From contig OZ022244.1 of assembly GCA_963978895.1 (NCBI GenBank), positions 25,083,692-25,147,691 of the forward strand: 64,000 bases of DNA, read 5' to 3'. The stretch is from Erpobdella octoculata. Taxonomy: Eukaryota; Annelida; Clitellata; Hirudinida; Erpobdellidae. This document shows positions 1 through 11,080 of this stretch, one piece after another. Position numbers and translations under genes: made by a program. Every line of letters begins with the position of its first letter. Positions within the stretch are counted from its first letter, which is position 1. The notes beneath the pieces were generated by a model, which was not told where the DNA came from, did not search any database, and saw nothing but the letters and a program-made list of their open reading frames with translations.

Positions 1-2386
1 AAGAATCTTTTGTCAAATCTTTAAAATTTCGTGAAATTATACCTAACAGTGAAAAACATTTTTTAATTATTTCATAAATGTGATCTACAAATGTTAGTGA
101 ACTCTGGAATGTAACACCTAAATCTTTTATTTTGTCAAGAAAATTAAGTTCCACTCCTTCTATATTATATAGCCGACGATCATCTAATTGGCGTCCATAT
201 CTCACCGCAACACATTTACCAGCATTTAGCTTAATTTCCCATTTTTTACTCCAATCTCCTAATGAATTTAAACAGCGCTGCAATATCAATCGATCATCAC
301 TGCTTTTTATAGTTTTAAATATTTTGGCGTCGTCTGCGTACATAAACAGCTCCGCCGAGTTATTCTTAACTATTTCAAACATATCATTGACATAAATTAT
401 GTAAAGTAGTGGCCCTAAAACACTACCTTGAGGTACCCCACTTGTAACTTTAAATCTATTAGATGTGCTATTATTAACCCTAACACTACTTGTTCTGTTT
501 GTTAAATAATCTTTAATCCAATTAATTAAGCCTCCATTGACGCCATAATTTTCTAGTTTATCAATTAACTTTGCATGAGATACACGGTCAAACGCTTTTT
601 CAAAATCCGTATATACCACGTCTATTGTTTCCCCTTTATCTAATGCACTGCTCCACATATCCATCAATTTTAACAACTGAATTGTAGTTGACTTTCCTCT
701 CGTAAAGCCGTATTGCCTATAATCTAGAAGCTTATTTCTATCAAAATGTATTATTAATTCATCCTTAATCAATGATTCTAACAGTTTACAGCAGATACAA
801 CTTAAAGAGACTGGCCTATAATTACTTGCAGTATTTTTATCACCTTTCTTATAAACTGGGGTAATGATGGTATACTTCCAATCATCAGGGACCATTTGAG
901 CTTGCAGTGATTTGTTGTATAAATTGCTTAAATAGCTAGAAATAGAATTTTTACATTCTATCAGAACCCTTGAAAAAATATTATCTGGTCCTGCCGATTT
1001 GTACTTATTTAATTTATTAATTTTATTTTCGACCGCGTATTTGTTTATTATTACTTCCTCCATTATGTGGACAATAATATTATTGTTAATTGTGGGACTT
1101 ATTTCTAGACTATCATTGCTTATATAAACGCTTTTAAAAAATTCAGCTAAACAATTTGCCATATCAACGTCACAAGTTATAGTTGTTGCAGACCCGTTTA
1201 TATCAGTTTTTATCATATATTCTAACTTAGTTTGACAGTTTCTGTTTTTATTTATATGTTGCCAAAAAACCTTAGGATTGGTCTTAATTTTTTTGGCCAA
1301 TTTCAGTGTCTCAGCTTCTTTAATTTTATTAATTGATTTCCTTAATTTGTTTCTGATATTTTTAAATTCTGCAAAAATATTATTATCTCTAGTTCGGATA
1401 AACTTTTTCCATAGTTTATTTTTTGTCCTGCATTGCTCAACCACATTTTTAGGTAATTTTCTTTTATGGCACTTAAATCTTAAAATTCTATCAGCATCAA
1501 TGACAGGAATATAATTCCTAATAGCTTCATTCATTACTTGACAAAAGTAATGCCACATATTGTTAACCGAGTCTTTACTTGCAAAATTGTTATCTATTTC
1601 CGACTCATCACAGTACAGATTCTCAATCAAATAATCGTTCATCAAATTATATTTTCCACTGTTAAAATCAAATTTGGATATATTGTTAATGGTTTTTGAT
1701 TTATAAAAATTTCTAATAAAGGAGAAATTTAACACACAATGATCACTTTTACCTAGTGGGGAATTATATACTAAATTTTTGATTAAATCGACGTCCTCGA
1801 CTAGAAGCAAGTCTAGAATGGACTGCTTTTGAGATCCGCGACACCTTGTAGATTCCTTAATTAGTTGAGTTAAAAAATTATCATTTAAAAAGTTGATGAG
1901 TTTATCTTCAGATGACTTAAAATTTGATTTGTAAGTATTATTTTTCCAGTCAACGTTTGGAAAGTTAAAATCTCCAATTATTAATTTTACTCTTATTTTA
2001 GATTGGAAAGCTTCTAACAGTAAAAATAAATTATTATTATTTTCTCTACCTGAATTCGGACTCCTATAGATGATAAGAATAAAAATATCAGGATTTTCAT
2101 CTATTTTAATACACATATATTCATTGAAATCTATTCCTAAATTTATAATTTGGCACTTAATATCATATCTAACATAACAAAATATACCTCTAAATCCTTT
2201 TTTCATAAAATTATATGAATGCAAATTAAAATTGTTTATCCAGAATTCGGATTCAATAAATTCATTTACATAATATTTTGCGTTAACCTCAGTAAAAATT
2301 AAGATATCTTTTGTTACGTCATCTGTATCTACTAATAATCTTATCTCACTCATTTTATTAGTAATGCAATCTACATTTGAATACAT
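1..2386 (-). CDS. LINE ORF2: endonuclease-reverse transcriptase (partial, runs off the window)
   Basis: The ATG at 2386-2384 opens a frame that stays open to the window edge, at least 795 codons. The N-terminal part is an apurinic-type (EEP) endonuclease: an opening like YSNVDCITNKMSEIRLLV, then GDFNFPNVDW, and SDHCVLNF near its end. The linker contains FWQHINK. The reverse transcriptase follows, with YTDFEKAFDRVSH (about 610-570), GVPQGSVLGPLLYIIYVN (about 440-385) and the catalytic FMYADD box (about 345-330). After it come the thumb-like LGVTF and the IISRNFKDLTKDS motifs found near the C-terminus in this clade. The protein would nick target DNA and copy the element RNA at the nick. The C-terminal end is missing only because the window stops. 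Confidence 0.9.
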   Translation of the reverse strand, partial: MYSNVDCITNKMSEIRLLVDTDDVTKDILIFTEVNAKYYVNEFIESEFWINNFNLHSYNFMKKGFRGIFCYVRYDIKCQIINLGIDFNEYMCIKIDENPDIFILIIYRSPNSGRENNNNLFLLLEAFQSKIRVKLIIGDFNFPNVDWKNNTYKSNFKSSEDKLINFLNDNFLTQLIKESTRCRGSQKQSILDLLLVEDVDLIKNLVYNSPLGKSDHCVLNFSFIRNFYKSKTINNISKFDFNSGKYNLMNDYLIENLYCDESEIDNNFASKDSVNNMWHYFCQVMNEAIRNYIPVIDADRILRFKCHKRKLPKNVVEQCRTKNKLWKKFIRTRDNNIFAEFKNIRNKLRKSINKIKEAETLKLAKKIKTNPKVFWQHINKNRNCQTKLEYMIKTDINGSATTITCDVDMANCLAEFFKSVYISNDSLEISPTINNNIIVHIMEEVIINKYAVENKINKLNKYKSAGPDNIFSRVLIECKNSISSYLSNLYNKSLQAQMVPDDWKYTIITPVYKKGDKNTASNYRPVSLSCICCKLLESLIKDELIIHFDRNKLLDYRQYGFTRGKSTTIQLLKLMDMWSSALDKGETIDVVYTDFEKAFDRVSHAKLIDKLENYGVNGGLINWIKDYLTNRTSSVRVNNSTSNRFKVTSGVPQGSVLGPLLYIIYVNDMFEIVKNNSAELFMYADDAKIFKTIKSSDDRLILQRCLNSLGDWSKKWEIKLNAGKCVAVRYGRQLDDRRLYNIEGVELNFLDKIKDLGVTFQSSLTFVDHIYEIIKKCFSLLGIISRNFKDLTKDS

Positions 2387-2400
2387 AATGTTCAAAACGT

Positions 2401-3372
2401 TTAACTGATTGCATTCTTTTGTATTTTTATTACCTTCATATTTTCTGGTGGACCCCTTACCCGAAACATGAATTCCCCCGTATTTTCACTTTGCAGTTTT
2501 TTAGCTTCTTCCACCAATCTATTTCTTTCGGATCTTTGTTCGACATTTAGATCGTGACTAATACCAACGTTTTTCAGATTTTCATCTAACTGTCTAATCT
2601 TAACTAAATTTTCCATTATAATATTTTTAGCAATTTTATCATTGAATTTTACCAATATTGGTCGTATTTTATCACTCTTAGCCCCTAGTCTAAATATAGC
2701 TTTTATAGCAAATTCGCCAATATGCCCCCCTGATAATTGGGAACAAAGCTTAAGAACTTGCGTCTTATCATAAGACACGCATTTCGTAACATCTTGATCT
2801 TTTAATTCAGCTACCCTGTATAATAAAATGTTATTTGCCCTATCTTCTAAATCGTTGCTAATTTTAATTTTATTATTAGTTTTCTCGATAGCTTTACAAA
2901 CAAGATGCACCTCTTTGTTTACCTCCTGCACGTTTTTCTTAACCACTTCCCCCACAACTCCTGCCCAGGGCTCCATCACAGATTTCTGTGCCGATCCACC
3001 TGAAACCAAACCTTCAACCTTCTCTTTAAACAAACTAGACCACTCCTTTGTAGTCTTTTTGTTTTCATCCAAACTTTTCGTCGTGCTGCTCGTGAGATTA
3101 TCAATTTTCAAAATTAATTCTTTAATTTCAATAGCCTGCTTTTCTATTGCTAATGCCATGTTCTCATTTTTTTTAAAAACGTGCTTCATCTCTCTTATTT
3201 CATGAGCAGTTTCTCTAAGCTCATTATGTGTTGGCTGTAACTCTTTTATTTCTACCAGGATCTTCAAACTGTCCTCATTCGATTTTAAACAGCAGTCACA
3301 AAGCCGAAGACCAAGCACCTCAGCAGGAGATGGGTTTTCTAAACAAATTTCTTTTTTATTTTTAGGAGGCAT
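2401..3372 (-). CDS. LINE ORF1 nucleic-acid-binding protein
   Basis: This 323-residue ORF lies directly upstream of the LINE ORF2. It starts MPPKNKKE and has a CDCC motif near residue 25. A long charged helical (coiled-coil) stretch follows at about residues 40-110. The C-terminal half contains FRLGAKSDKIRPILVKF and then GISHDLNVEQRSERNRL, the pattern seen in ORF1 proteins of Jockey/CR1-type elements, related to the L1 ORF1 RNA-binding domain. The likely role is RNA binding and chaperoning in the retrotransposon particle. The frame is intact. The antisense ORF at 2828-3205 is a shadow. Confidence 0.8.
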   Translation of the reverse strand: MPPKNKKEICLENPSPAEVLGLRLCDCCLKSNEDSLKILVEIKELQPTHNELRETAHEIREMKHVFKKNENMALAIEKQAIEIKELILKIDNLTSSTTKSLDENKKTTKEWSSLFKEKVEGLVSGGSAQKSVMEPWAGVVGEVVKKNVQEVNKEVHLVCKAIEKTNNKIKISNDLEDRANNILLYRVAELKDQDVTKCVSYDKTQVLKLCSQLSGGHIGEFAIKAIFRLGAKSDKIRPILVKFNDKIAKNIIMENLVKIRQLDENLKNVGISHDLNVEQRSERNRLVEEAKKLQSENTGEFMFRVRGPPENMKVIKIQKNAIS

Positions 3373-3571
3373 AATTTAAACAACCTTAATTGGAAATAAC
3401 CTACACTAATATAATTTGTGACCGATAATACCAGGCTTATCGCCCACGAGCCTTTTACAAAACGTGTTTAAGCAAAGTTAGTTTTATTCTTAACAAGAAT
3501 CGTTGCATTAATTGTAAGAATAAAAATAACACTTATCTTTGTATCTGAGAAGATCCACTCTATCGAAAATT

Positions 3572-3682
3572 TTCTAACTTCAAAATTGTTCTAACTTCGA
3601 AATTATTCTAACTTCGAAATTATTCTAACTTCGAAATTATTCTAACTTCGAAATTATTCTAACTTCGAAATTATTCTAAGTC
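3572..3682. repeat. 17-bp tandem repeat, about 6 copies, upstream of LINE ORF1
   Basis: The unit TTCTAACTTCGAAATTA is repeated about six times with little divergence and contains the palindrome TTCGAA. It lies about 200 bases upstream of the ORF1 start. It could be part of the element's 5' UTR, where tandem repeats sometimes act as promoter modules, or the flanking target. Confidence 0.8.
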
Positions 3683-3689
3683 GAATTCA

Positions 3690-5545
3690 GGGAAACCGCC
3701 ACCACGAGCACAACCACTAAGCTATAATTTATTTAATTTTATGTTGTGTAACTGCATTGTCTCTTGAAGTAATTGTGGTTATTAGGGATATATGGGGCCC
3801 AAAACGACTCCTTCGCTCTTTTGTCATGAAACTAAAAAGACACACGTACCTACTTCAGCCTTGCATACACAAATCATTTTTACAGAAGCATTACTTGCGA
3901 ATTTTTAAGAATTTTAAAGAATTTTTAGCGGGTCGGGTTAGGCTCAGCGGCGGATCCAGTACTTAATGTGAAGCGTAAGTTTTTTTTCTTAAAAGTGTTG
4001 GTTAGGTTCGTTGTGCGACCAGCTGTAAATTATTTTGAAACAAACAAAAAGAATTGAAAATTTTATTTACCAAAGAGCAGGGAGCAGGGTTTTTTCTCTT
4101 GTTGTTTCACTCTTCCTTTTTTCTTCCTCGTACTCTTTCTCTCCCTCTCACTTTCTTTCTGTCTTTTTCTTTCTTTCTGTCTTTCTATATATTTCTTTTC
4201 CTTTCTGTAACAATGTCATCACAGACATCTGTTTCCATCTTGCAGTGGAGTTAGGTCATCAGACACTTTAGAGCCAAGAATGACTTTTTAGTTTGTAGTT
4301 ATAGTATTGAACACTAATAGTATCGTCCCAATCAGACGGAAAATTATCACAGATGGCAAAATATTAACTTTTTCCAAGAGCATGGTATCTTTGATGTCGC
4401 TTGGTAGACGTTTTTTTGTGGGTGGGACTAAATAAGACTCGTTCATGTCTTAATCTCCAAGGGAGAACGGTTCAAGCATAACTCGAATAGCCCTACTGCT
4501 TCCGTGGAAGGCTGTAGTCGGGGGCTAATGGGATAAATTCTAACAGTTGCGCTTATCTTAGAAAATTGTCCGTTTTTACAAGTACCTTTAGCTGGTCAAT
4601 GAAATGGTCCAGGATGCACTGAACAAACGCAATGAAATTTTTCGTACTCAATGTCTCTTTTACCTTCAAAAACTTTCCAGTCAACCATCACTTGCTTAGG
4701 TAATGGCCTCTCTAATGTTCTGCGTAAAACCCTGGAAGGGTCAGCCAGCTTTCAGTTACTTGCAGAGATGCCAGGAAGGAAACCGATAGACTAAACTGCT
4801 GCACAAACACAACGGTGTCTGCTCTTGTCATTCCTGATTTGTGCGCATGTTAGACACCTCTAAGGGTAGGCCAGGGCCTCGCCTTCTAGATTCGCTACTA
4901 CCATATGGGCTGGATTCGGGGTCCCCCTGGACGTTTGTTTCTGGCCAGGGCAGAGTAAAAAGTACTTGCAATTATGCATTTATATTGATATAATAAAAAG
5001 TTATATTATAATGTATACTATAACATTTAGATGTACAAAATTAACGTTTTGCCTTGTAGCTCCTAACATGCAATAAAAATCACTCATAGTATTGTAATTA
5101 ATGGTTTATTATTTCTCTAAGGTATATTAATTTATTTTTAAAGTAAAAGTTTAAGTAAAGCACATGATAGACGACTACATAAAATTTAATTAGTTTTGAT
5201 GGACAAATCAAAGAAAATGAAATTCAAACTTGTTGCATAGAACGCTGTTTTGTGCAGCGGTATGCATTTTGATCTTTTGAGATTCAGTCTCTATTTAGCT
5301 GCTATGCTACATTATTTTTAAACTATTAATTTAAAGTGCCCTTACAAATCGAACTTCACCAACCCTTAGTCTTTATATTACTTAGACATGTAAAGCTTTC
5401 TAGCTGGTCATAAACTTATATTATAACAATTATGAAAATCGGATTGACTTGGCCCTCCTACACAAAGATGCCCGTGACACAAAATAGCCCACGAATCACT
5501 TTTACTGCCCAACAATCTAGAGTCACGTACAAATCGAAATTTCTT
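3690..5545. other. Intergenic, no gene recognised
   Basis: There is a pyrimidine-rich tract (about 4095-4210), a less AT-rich stretch (about 4480-4960) without a convincing reading frame, and AT-rich DNA to 5545. Short ORFs here show no family signature. CAGCGGCGGATCCAG near 3938 resembles a hAT terminal repeat, but no partner end was found. Confidence 0.5.
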
Positions 5546-5554
5546 CATTTCCAG

Positions 5555-5730
5555 AACAGACATCGAACAATAACCATCAACTTAAAGTGACCAATAAAGG
5601 ATGGGTGTGCCCGATGTGCAGCAGACGATACAACGACTTCAACATCTACAAACTCCACATCGACTCTGACAAATACTCTTATTGTTCCAAAAGTAATGGA
5701 AGTGACAGCCCAGTTTGTTGCAGACTTTAA
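5555..5730 (+). CDS. Candidate terminal exon with a Cys-rich zinc-finger-like motif
   Basis: An acceptor (TTTCTTCATTTCCAG, ending 5554) is followed by an open frame that ends with TAA at 5728-5730. It encodes WVCPMCSRRYND, then a single His (KLHIDSD), YSYC and finally VCCRL. C-x2-C followed by His and later Cys suggests a C2HC-like zinc finger, but the spacing is not a standard C2H2 finger. No upstream exon was identified, so the gene, if real, starts farther upstream or is a relic. It would converge on the cyclophilin gene 240 bases downstream. This is weakly supported. Confidence 0.22.
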
Positions 5731-5970
5731 AAGCCAAAAACTCGCAACAAACCATTCGAACCAAAACACGTTTATTGCCGCTTCATGAACTTTGACTTCT
5801 AATGAAAATAATCAAAACATTGTAGCAAAACAAAAACCAGATCGCTAGAAAATGGAAATTAACGGAGATTGAGTGTAGCGCAAAAGTACTAAAGGACAAT
5901 AATTGTAGTCAGCATGATAGCAAAGAAGCGCAAACATCTAGTATCACGTGATATGCGTGTCTACTTCCTC

Positions 5971-8618
5971 TCACAAAGCTCCACAGTCGACGATCACGAT
6001 GGGCTTGCTGAGTTCACCGCTCTCTGAACCCTCTGCCTCCATCTTGGATACGGTCGACTGTCCACCGACTACCTGTCCGAAGACGACGTGTTTTCCATTC
6101 AACCTGCAAAAAGCCACACAAAAACAGCATTAAGATTCATCAAAAGAACATTATATGATTAGAAAATGCAAGCATTCAAGGTTTTACCAACCAGCTAGTC
6201 TCCTCGACAGTAATGAAAAACTGAGATCCATTTGTATCCGGGCCGGCATTTGCCATGGACAGAAGCCCTGAAATAAGACAATCCTTATAAAAAAAATTTG
6301 ATCTATTTAAATGAAACAAAAAAATAAAACTCATAGAGAGCTGACTGACAATGAATATGTTCAAATTTCTAGAAAAAAAAGAAGAGAATCCACTAGACCT
6401 GGTTTGGTGTGTCCAACAACGAAGCTCTCGTCGGCAAATTTTTCTCCGTAGATGCTCTTTCCACCTGTCCCGTTGCCTCTCGTGAAATCTCCACCCTGGC
6501 ACATGAACTTGGGAATAATGCGATGAAACTTGGAACCTTTATAGCCGAAGCCCTTTTCTCCAGTGCAAAGAGCCCTGAAATTTTCTGCATAAAAAATTAT
6601 GTCAATGTAATCCTGCATTCTGGTGTATACATCTAAGACAATAGTATTTATTTTATTATGAAATGTCGTACAAATTCTAGTCCACATTTAACAGACAATT
6701 CTAAAATAAATATAAATATGAATCGCAGCTTACCGGCAGTCTTTGGGACAATGTTCTTGAAAAGCTGTAAAATAAAATTATTGAAAAATAAAATAAATCA
6801 GAAATTTGTTTAATAATAAGTTCCTTCTGATTAAGTTGTATTAATATTAGTAAATTATTATTAGATTTGACTGCACAATTATCTAATAAATAAGATATTA
6901 CTGCTCAACTGGACAATTATCAATTAAACAAGATATTACTGGATAATTATCTAATAAACAAGATGATACTGCACAATTATCTAATAAGCAAGATATTACT
7001 GTACAATTATCTAATAAACAAGATACTTCAGAACAAGTATGCTTTAAATTAAAATAAATGTAATTTGTTTATAAAATATTACATTGTTATCTCTAAAGAA
7101 ATGCTTATTCAAAAATTGAACTCTAGATTAATATTTCCATCGTAGAAAACACACATATCAAAACCACATCAATATGATAAAATTTATATTAACTCAACCT
7201 TTATTACAAATAACAGCTCAATGTGTATTAAATATTTACTTTTGAAATACTTTTATATGTGTATTAGGGACTTGATAAAGTCTTAAAATGTACCATTACT
7301 AATTGCTGAATAAGAAGCCAAATCAAATACTAGGACCAATAAAATAAATAAAACTTATAAACAATAAAACAACTTCCTACTACATCAGGCTTAAGGGGGA
7401 AATGAAAAAGATTCACATAAAAAATATCAGGAAAGGAAACAAAACTGTATTGTAGCAGTATTATTATTAAAGTAGAATACTTTGCTTAAAAAGTTAATTC
7501 TGGAGTGTTGATTAATTAAAACATAGAAGTAACAAGTAAAATATATAATGCGCCTATTAAGTAATTTTTACTCTTCAAGTTAAAATCAAATTTAGTCATA
7601 TAACAGTCAAATTTCAGTATGGTCAGTGTTAAGCTTGAATGGCGATAATCAAATCGGTAGTCACATGTAAACACCCGATGATCATTAATTATTCAAATGG
7701 AAAAGGGGCAGCACAAGATGTGTAATGTCTGTAATGCTTTAATTTTCGATATTATATTGAATCTTCATTGATAACAAATAAGACTTATATTATTTATTAT
7801 GTGAATCAATTGAGGGCGAAGTTGGAATATCACTTAAACTCTGGCTCATATTGAATTTTGACAGGTCCCAATAATAATTAGTAGCTGAATATTCCCAAAA
7901 ATACAAACAGTAGTCACATTAGGAACTTTTCTCTTACCCCTAACCTTCCCTTCTATGGAGAATGAAACAGGAACATATGTAAATTAATTTTTATGAAAAA
8001 TTATGCTCCTTTAATAATACAAAAATAAATAAATATATCTATATATAAAAGGCAATGTTTGTTTGTATTATATTTAATTCAAATGTACATAAAAATCATA
8101 TTTACAGCAGCTCTATATACTGTAATTGAACCCAATTCATTTTATGGCATTACTGTTTTCAAATACATAATTTATTAATTATTATATCAAAAATATAAGT
8201 GCTTTATTAACAGAAATTTTTTATTCCAGCTTCTATGGAATGTCAAGCTGCATAGCACAGAATATTTAACAACTTCTTTCCAAAGAAGGTTAAATTGACA
8301 AACGCCCAAATAGTCTGCACAAACAATTGCGAATTTAATAATAATTTAACTAAATAAAATAACTCTTAACAAAATATAACGCATGGCGCAGCTATCAGGT
8401 GATAATAGTTCTCGCGTTACAGCACTAAGAAGGTGCAAAAGGTTAGTAGGAAATGTGAAGGACGCGCAGGTCACAAACGTTACCTCGAAAGTGATCCTTC
8501 CAGCGGCTTCACCACCAATAGTAACGTCGAAAAACACTTTCGGGTTGCCTGGATTAGAAGCCTGGTCAGGCGTCATCTTAGCTGCCTCCTTAACCAATTC
8601 AGAGCGAGACTTGGCCAT
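5971..8618 (-). CDS. PPIA: Cyclophilin A-type peptidyl-prolyl cis-trans isomerase
   Basis: There are five coding exons: 8484-8618, 6734-6764, 6399-6584, 6192-6267 and 5971-6103. Phases agree throughout and give 186 residues. The enzyme catalyses cis-trans isomerisation of X-Pro bonds, usually in the cytosol. Family motifs read across exons: [35 protein letters not shown] (catalytic Arg plus Phe/Met/Gln of the pocket), [18 protein letters not shown], and [11 protein letters not shown], which has the Trp and His associated with cyclosporin binding. The 31-nt second exon matches the small exon 2 of vertebrate PPIA. The start is an ATG in an AAAAATGG context. About 22 residues ([20 protein letters not shown]...) precede the point where CypA normally begins. 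PPIA is the closest family name; strict orthology is not shown. Confidence 0.93.
6868..7028. repeat. About 31-bp tandem repeat in cyclophilin intron 1
   Basis: About five imperfect copies of a unit like ACTGCACAATTATCTAATAA followed by ACAAGATATT. Spacing varies slightly. It lies in the long first intron and no function is evident. Confidence 0.75.
8038..8110 (+). mobile_element. Helitron-like 5' end fragment
   Basis: TCTATATATAAAAGGCAATG followed by TTTGTTTGTA matches the start seen at 52715 and resembles Helitron 5' termini, which begin with TC. No matching 3' end (hairpin plus CTAGT) was found to the right, so the element is truncated or its end has decayed. It is in cyclophilin intron 1. 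Confidence 0.35.
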
Positions 8619-8677
8619 TTTTCTCCACTTTGTAGACAAGACGACTAAACGGCACACGAGAAGATGCACAACTGGCT

Positions 8678-8706
8678 AAAATATAGGAGCACTTGACGCA
8701 TGCGTG
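8678..8706 (-). promoter_or_regulatory. Candidate cyclophilin core promoter
   Basis: Reading the minus strand, a perfect palindrome ACGCATGCGT (8697-8706, similar to NRF-1 sites) is followed by a TATA-like TATATTTT (8678-8685), about 60 bases before the ATG. This is motif-level evidence only. Confidence 0.3.
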
Positions 8707-9019
8707 GTTCGAGAAAAAAAAGTAGGTGATCGATTATAAACCCGAAAAAACTTTTTAACTTAATTAATTATAACTTGCATAAAAATTTCTCTAAAAAGGA
8801 TTGTTCTCTTAAAAGTAATTATTTTATAATTTATTTAAAACAGAGAGTCGTTTTAAATGTTACTATAACAGCCTACCTTTTTCAAAATGATCAAACAATG
8901 ATTCTTTGAGAAAATCGTTTTTTATAACTTACACATATTTTTGTCACAAATTTTGAAATATTTAACTAACATTATCTCATTAAACTTTATAACTAGGTAT
9001 ACATGGTATACATCATCTC

Positions 9020-9245
9020 ACATCAATCTTTGACTTTTAAGCTTGGGGTCCCGGGTTCAACTCCCGGGTAGATAAAATAACACATCGCGCAACTTCTTTG
9101 CTCAAGGAGTAAAGAGTTCACTTTTACGGCTCAGGCCAACTCAGCCTGTCATCCTCCTGTGGTAGTCCAATGAGTAGCAATGATTCCACTGGGGATAAAA
9201 CGATTGAGGTGCTGAACACGGCTGCTTGCATCTTGGTGGTCTTGA
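9020..9245 (+). repeat. Degenerate tRNA-derived SINE copy
   Basis: GGTCCCGGGTTCAACTCCCG resembles a tRNA T-arm (B box). The body that follows (AACTCAGCCTGTCATCC, TGTGGTAGTCCAATGAGTA) aligns by eye with the SINE at 26296-26637. The A-box part is missing or diverged. Confidence 0.5.
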
Positions 9246-9304
9246 AATCGATTCATTTTGATATAACACCACTATAATCTGATCGGATTCTTTATCTATT
9301 ATCT

Positions 9305-9312
9305 TTATCATT

Positions 9313-9388
<76 letters not shown>
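9305..9388. repeat. (ATC)n microsatellite
   Basis: About 27 ATC units. The antisense Met-rich ORF over it is an artefact of the repeat. Confidence 0.95.
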
Positions 9389-9389
9389 C

Positions 9390-10870
9390 CATATCGTCAG
9401 AAAGTCAGCATCGCATCGTCAATCTGCTAATTCAAAACTTAATGTGAAGTGGTAAATTAGAACATAGGTAAGCGAGTTTCGAGGGACTTTAAAGAAGACA
9501 GTTTTAAAATTTTGAGGTACTTCGGGTTGGCATGCTCGATACGAAAAGAAAGAGCCCTATAAGTTGTAAATGTCGATGGTAATGGTACCATGTAATTTAA
9601 AACGGGGGGGGGGGGGGCGTATACTTATTTGTTAAATCTATACCAAAAAATAGCAATCTAAATGAGATTTAGTTGAAAAACATTTTAAATATTGTTTTCT
9701 TTAAATAAAATATCACTTGCGGGTCCAGGAGTGTCATTTGGAGGACATCCATTTATTATGTCAACTGTCAACAAAATAGGGGAGGGAGGGGGTTTGAAGA
9801 AGTTTGACGTTAGTTTCTGATATTTTCGACTTTTTCCCTCCTACAACTTTTTATCCTTGGAAAAGTAATAATAAATAACCCCTGAAAAATGTTGCCAGCA
9901 GTGTTTCATCCAGACCACCCGACTTTGAGATTACATTTGAAAATTATTGGAGGGCAGGAACGTCATTTCAGTATAAAGCTGAGAAGGCAAATATTTTAAA
10001 AACCCACACTTTAAAACTTTTCTAGACACTTTTTACTTTTTTTTACTCTAAAACGGGTAGAGAGTCAAATTTTCCATAGAGCGTGAAGCTGGGAATTAAT
10101 TTTTACAAAAGCAAATAGTCATATCAAATAGTGAGTCTTTCCAAGGGACGTTCTAAATTTTTAGAGCGACGTGGAGCCAGGTGGAATGTTCTTGTGATAA
10201 ACAGGCGCGGCGCTGGGCGGGGGGGTCCAGGGGTCCGGACCCCCCAGCTCCGACAGGTGTCACCCGTGGGATTTTTGCAAATCCAAAGACTTTTTTTACT
10301 GGGGGGGGGGGGTACTTGAATTTCATTGGGTTAATCACTGTATTTTTAACTGGTTTGAGACTGAGTTTGACTATTTTCAGTTTGCAGTCTTTCTTTTCTT
10401 TCATTACTAAATTATTAAAGATACCAAAAAAAATACTGCAGACTAAAAATAGTCCAAAAATTTTTCGCCTGCGGCGGGCTTTCTTTTTTCTTTCTTCCTT
10501 TTTCAAACTATGTTTTTGCTGCATGGTGTTTAAACTATATTATAGTGGTTATTCTTAAACATTCTGTATATTTTAATGATGATTCAATGTTTTTTTATGA
10601 TAGTTCACTGTTTTTTTACTGTTAAGTACTTTATGATATTATTGAATAATAATTTTATTAGCTTCGTTCGTTTTCTGAACTCTTACTTCGTGTTAGTTGA
10701 ATAAATTTTATTTTTTCAAAAAACTAGTAATAACAACAAATATTTTTCCATTTTCATTTGAACTTTGCTTTGCCATAACAAACCCAGATAAACTAGAGAA
10801 AAACAGGAATAAATTGTGATCTGCTAGTGTAAATACTTAAGTATTTATTTCTTATATAGTTCTATTTCAG
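9390..10870. other. Intergenic, G-tracts and degraded repeats
   Basis: Runs of about 10-16 G occur near 9603 and 10302. The segment at 9955-10020 shares short wording (CGTCATTTCAG and following) with 39290, suggesting a dispersed repeat. A C/G-rich stretch at 10203-10260 resembles the end of a hAT-like element but has no visible partner. No gene is recognised. Confidence 0.5.
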
Positions 10871-10889
10871 TTTTTAAAAAAATGAGCAA

Positions 10890-11020
10890 AGGTCGCTTTC
10901 CCGTTCCCGGTCGCTTTCCCGTTCCCGCTCACGCTTGCTCTCCCGTTCCCGGTCATGCTTGCTCTCCCATTCCCGGTCACGGTTGCTCTCCCGTTCCCGT
11001 CCCCGTTCACGCTCATTTTC
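10890..11020. repeat. CCCGTTCCCG minisatellite
   Basis: Short GC-rich units of the type CCCGTTCCCGGTC with linkers such as GCTTGCTCT are repeated several times. The same motif in reverse complement lies inside the Helitron-like element at 11120-11280, so this may be part of a related copy. Confidence 0.6.
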
Positions 11021-11080
11021 TCTTTTCCATTCTTTCATAACTTCTGTTAGCCTATAAAACGTAAAATAGATTTGCTAAGA

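Larger units (their letters stand above)
1..3683 (-). mobile_element. CR1/L2/Jockey-like non-LTR retrotransposon, both ORFs open, 3' end outside window
   Basis: A minus-strand LINE occupies the start of the window. It has ORF1 (2401-3372), then ORF2 (2386 down to base 1 and beyond), separated by 14 bases. ORF2 carries an endonuclease and a reverse transcriptase. I see no stop or frameshift in either ORF, so this may be a young copy. The 5' side probably includes about 300 bases upstream of ORF1 with a 17-bp tandem repeat (3572-3682), but the exact 5' end is uncertain. The 3' UTR and tail lie outside the window, so the clade cannot be fixed from the tail. Confidence 0.85.

Noticed and set aside
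8619..8669. Upstream extension of cyclophilin as a mitochondrial presequence
   Set aside because: The extension begins with GTG, not ATG. The ATG at 8618 has a good context.
9141..9392. Poly-Met ORF
   Set aside because: Translation of the (ATC)n microsatellite on the opposite strand.
10153..10558. Overlapping ORFs of 123-125 codons on both strands
   Set aside because: Low-complexity, G-tract-containing sequence with no motif or splice support; repeat-derived.
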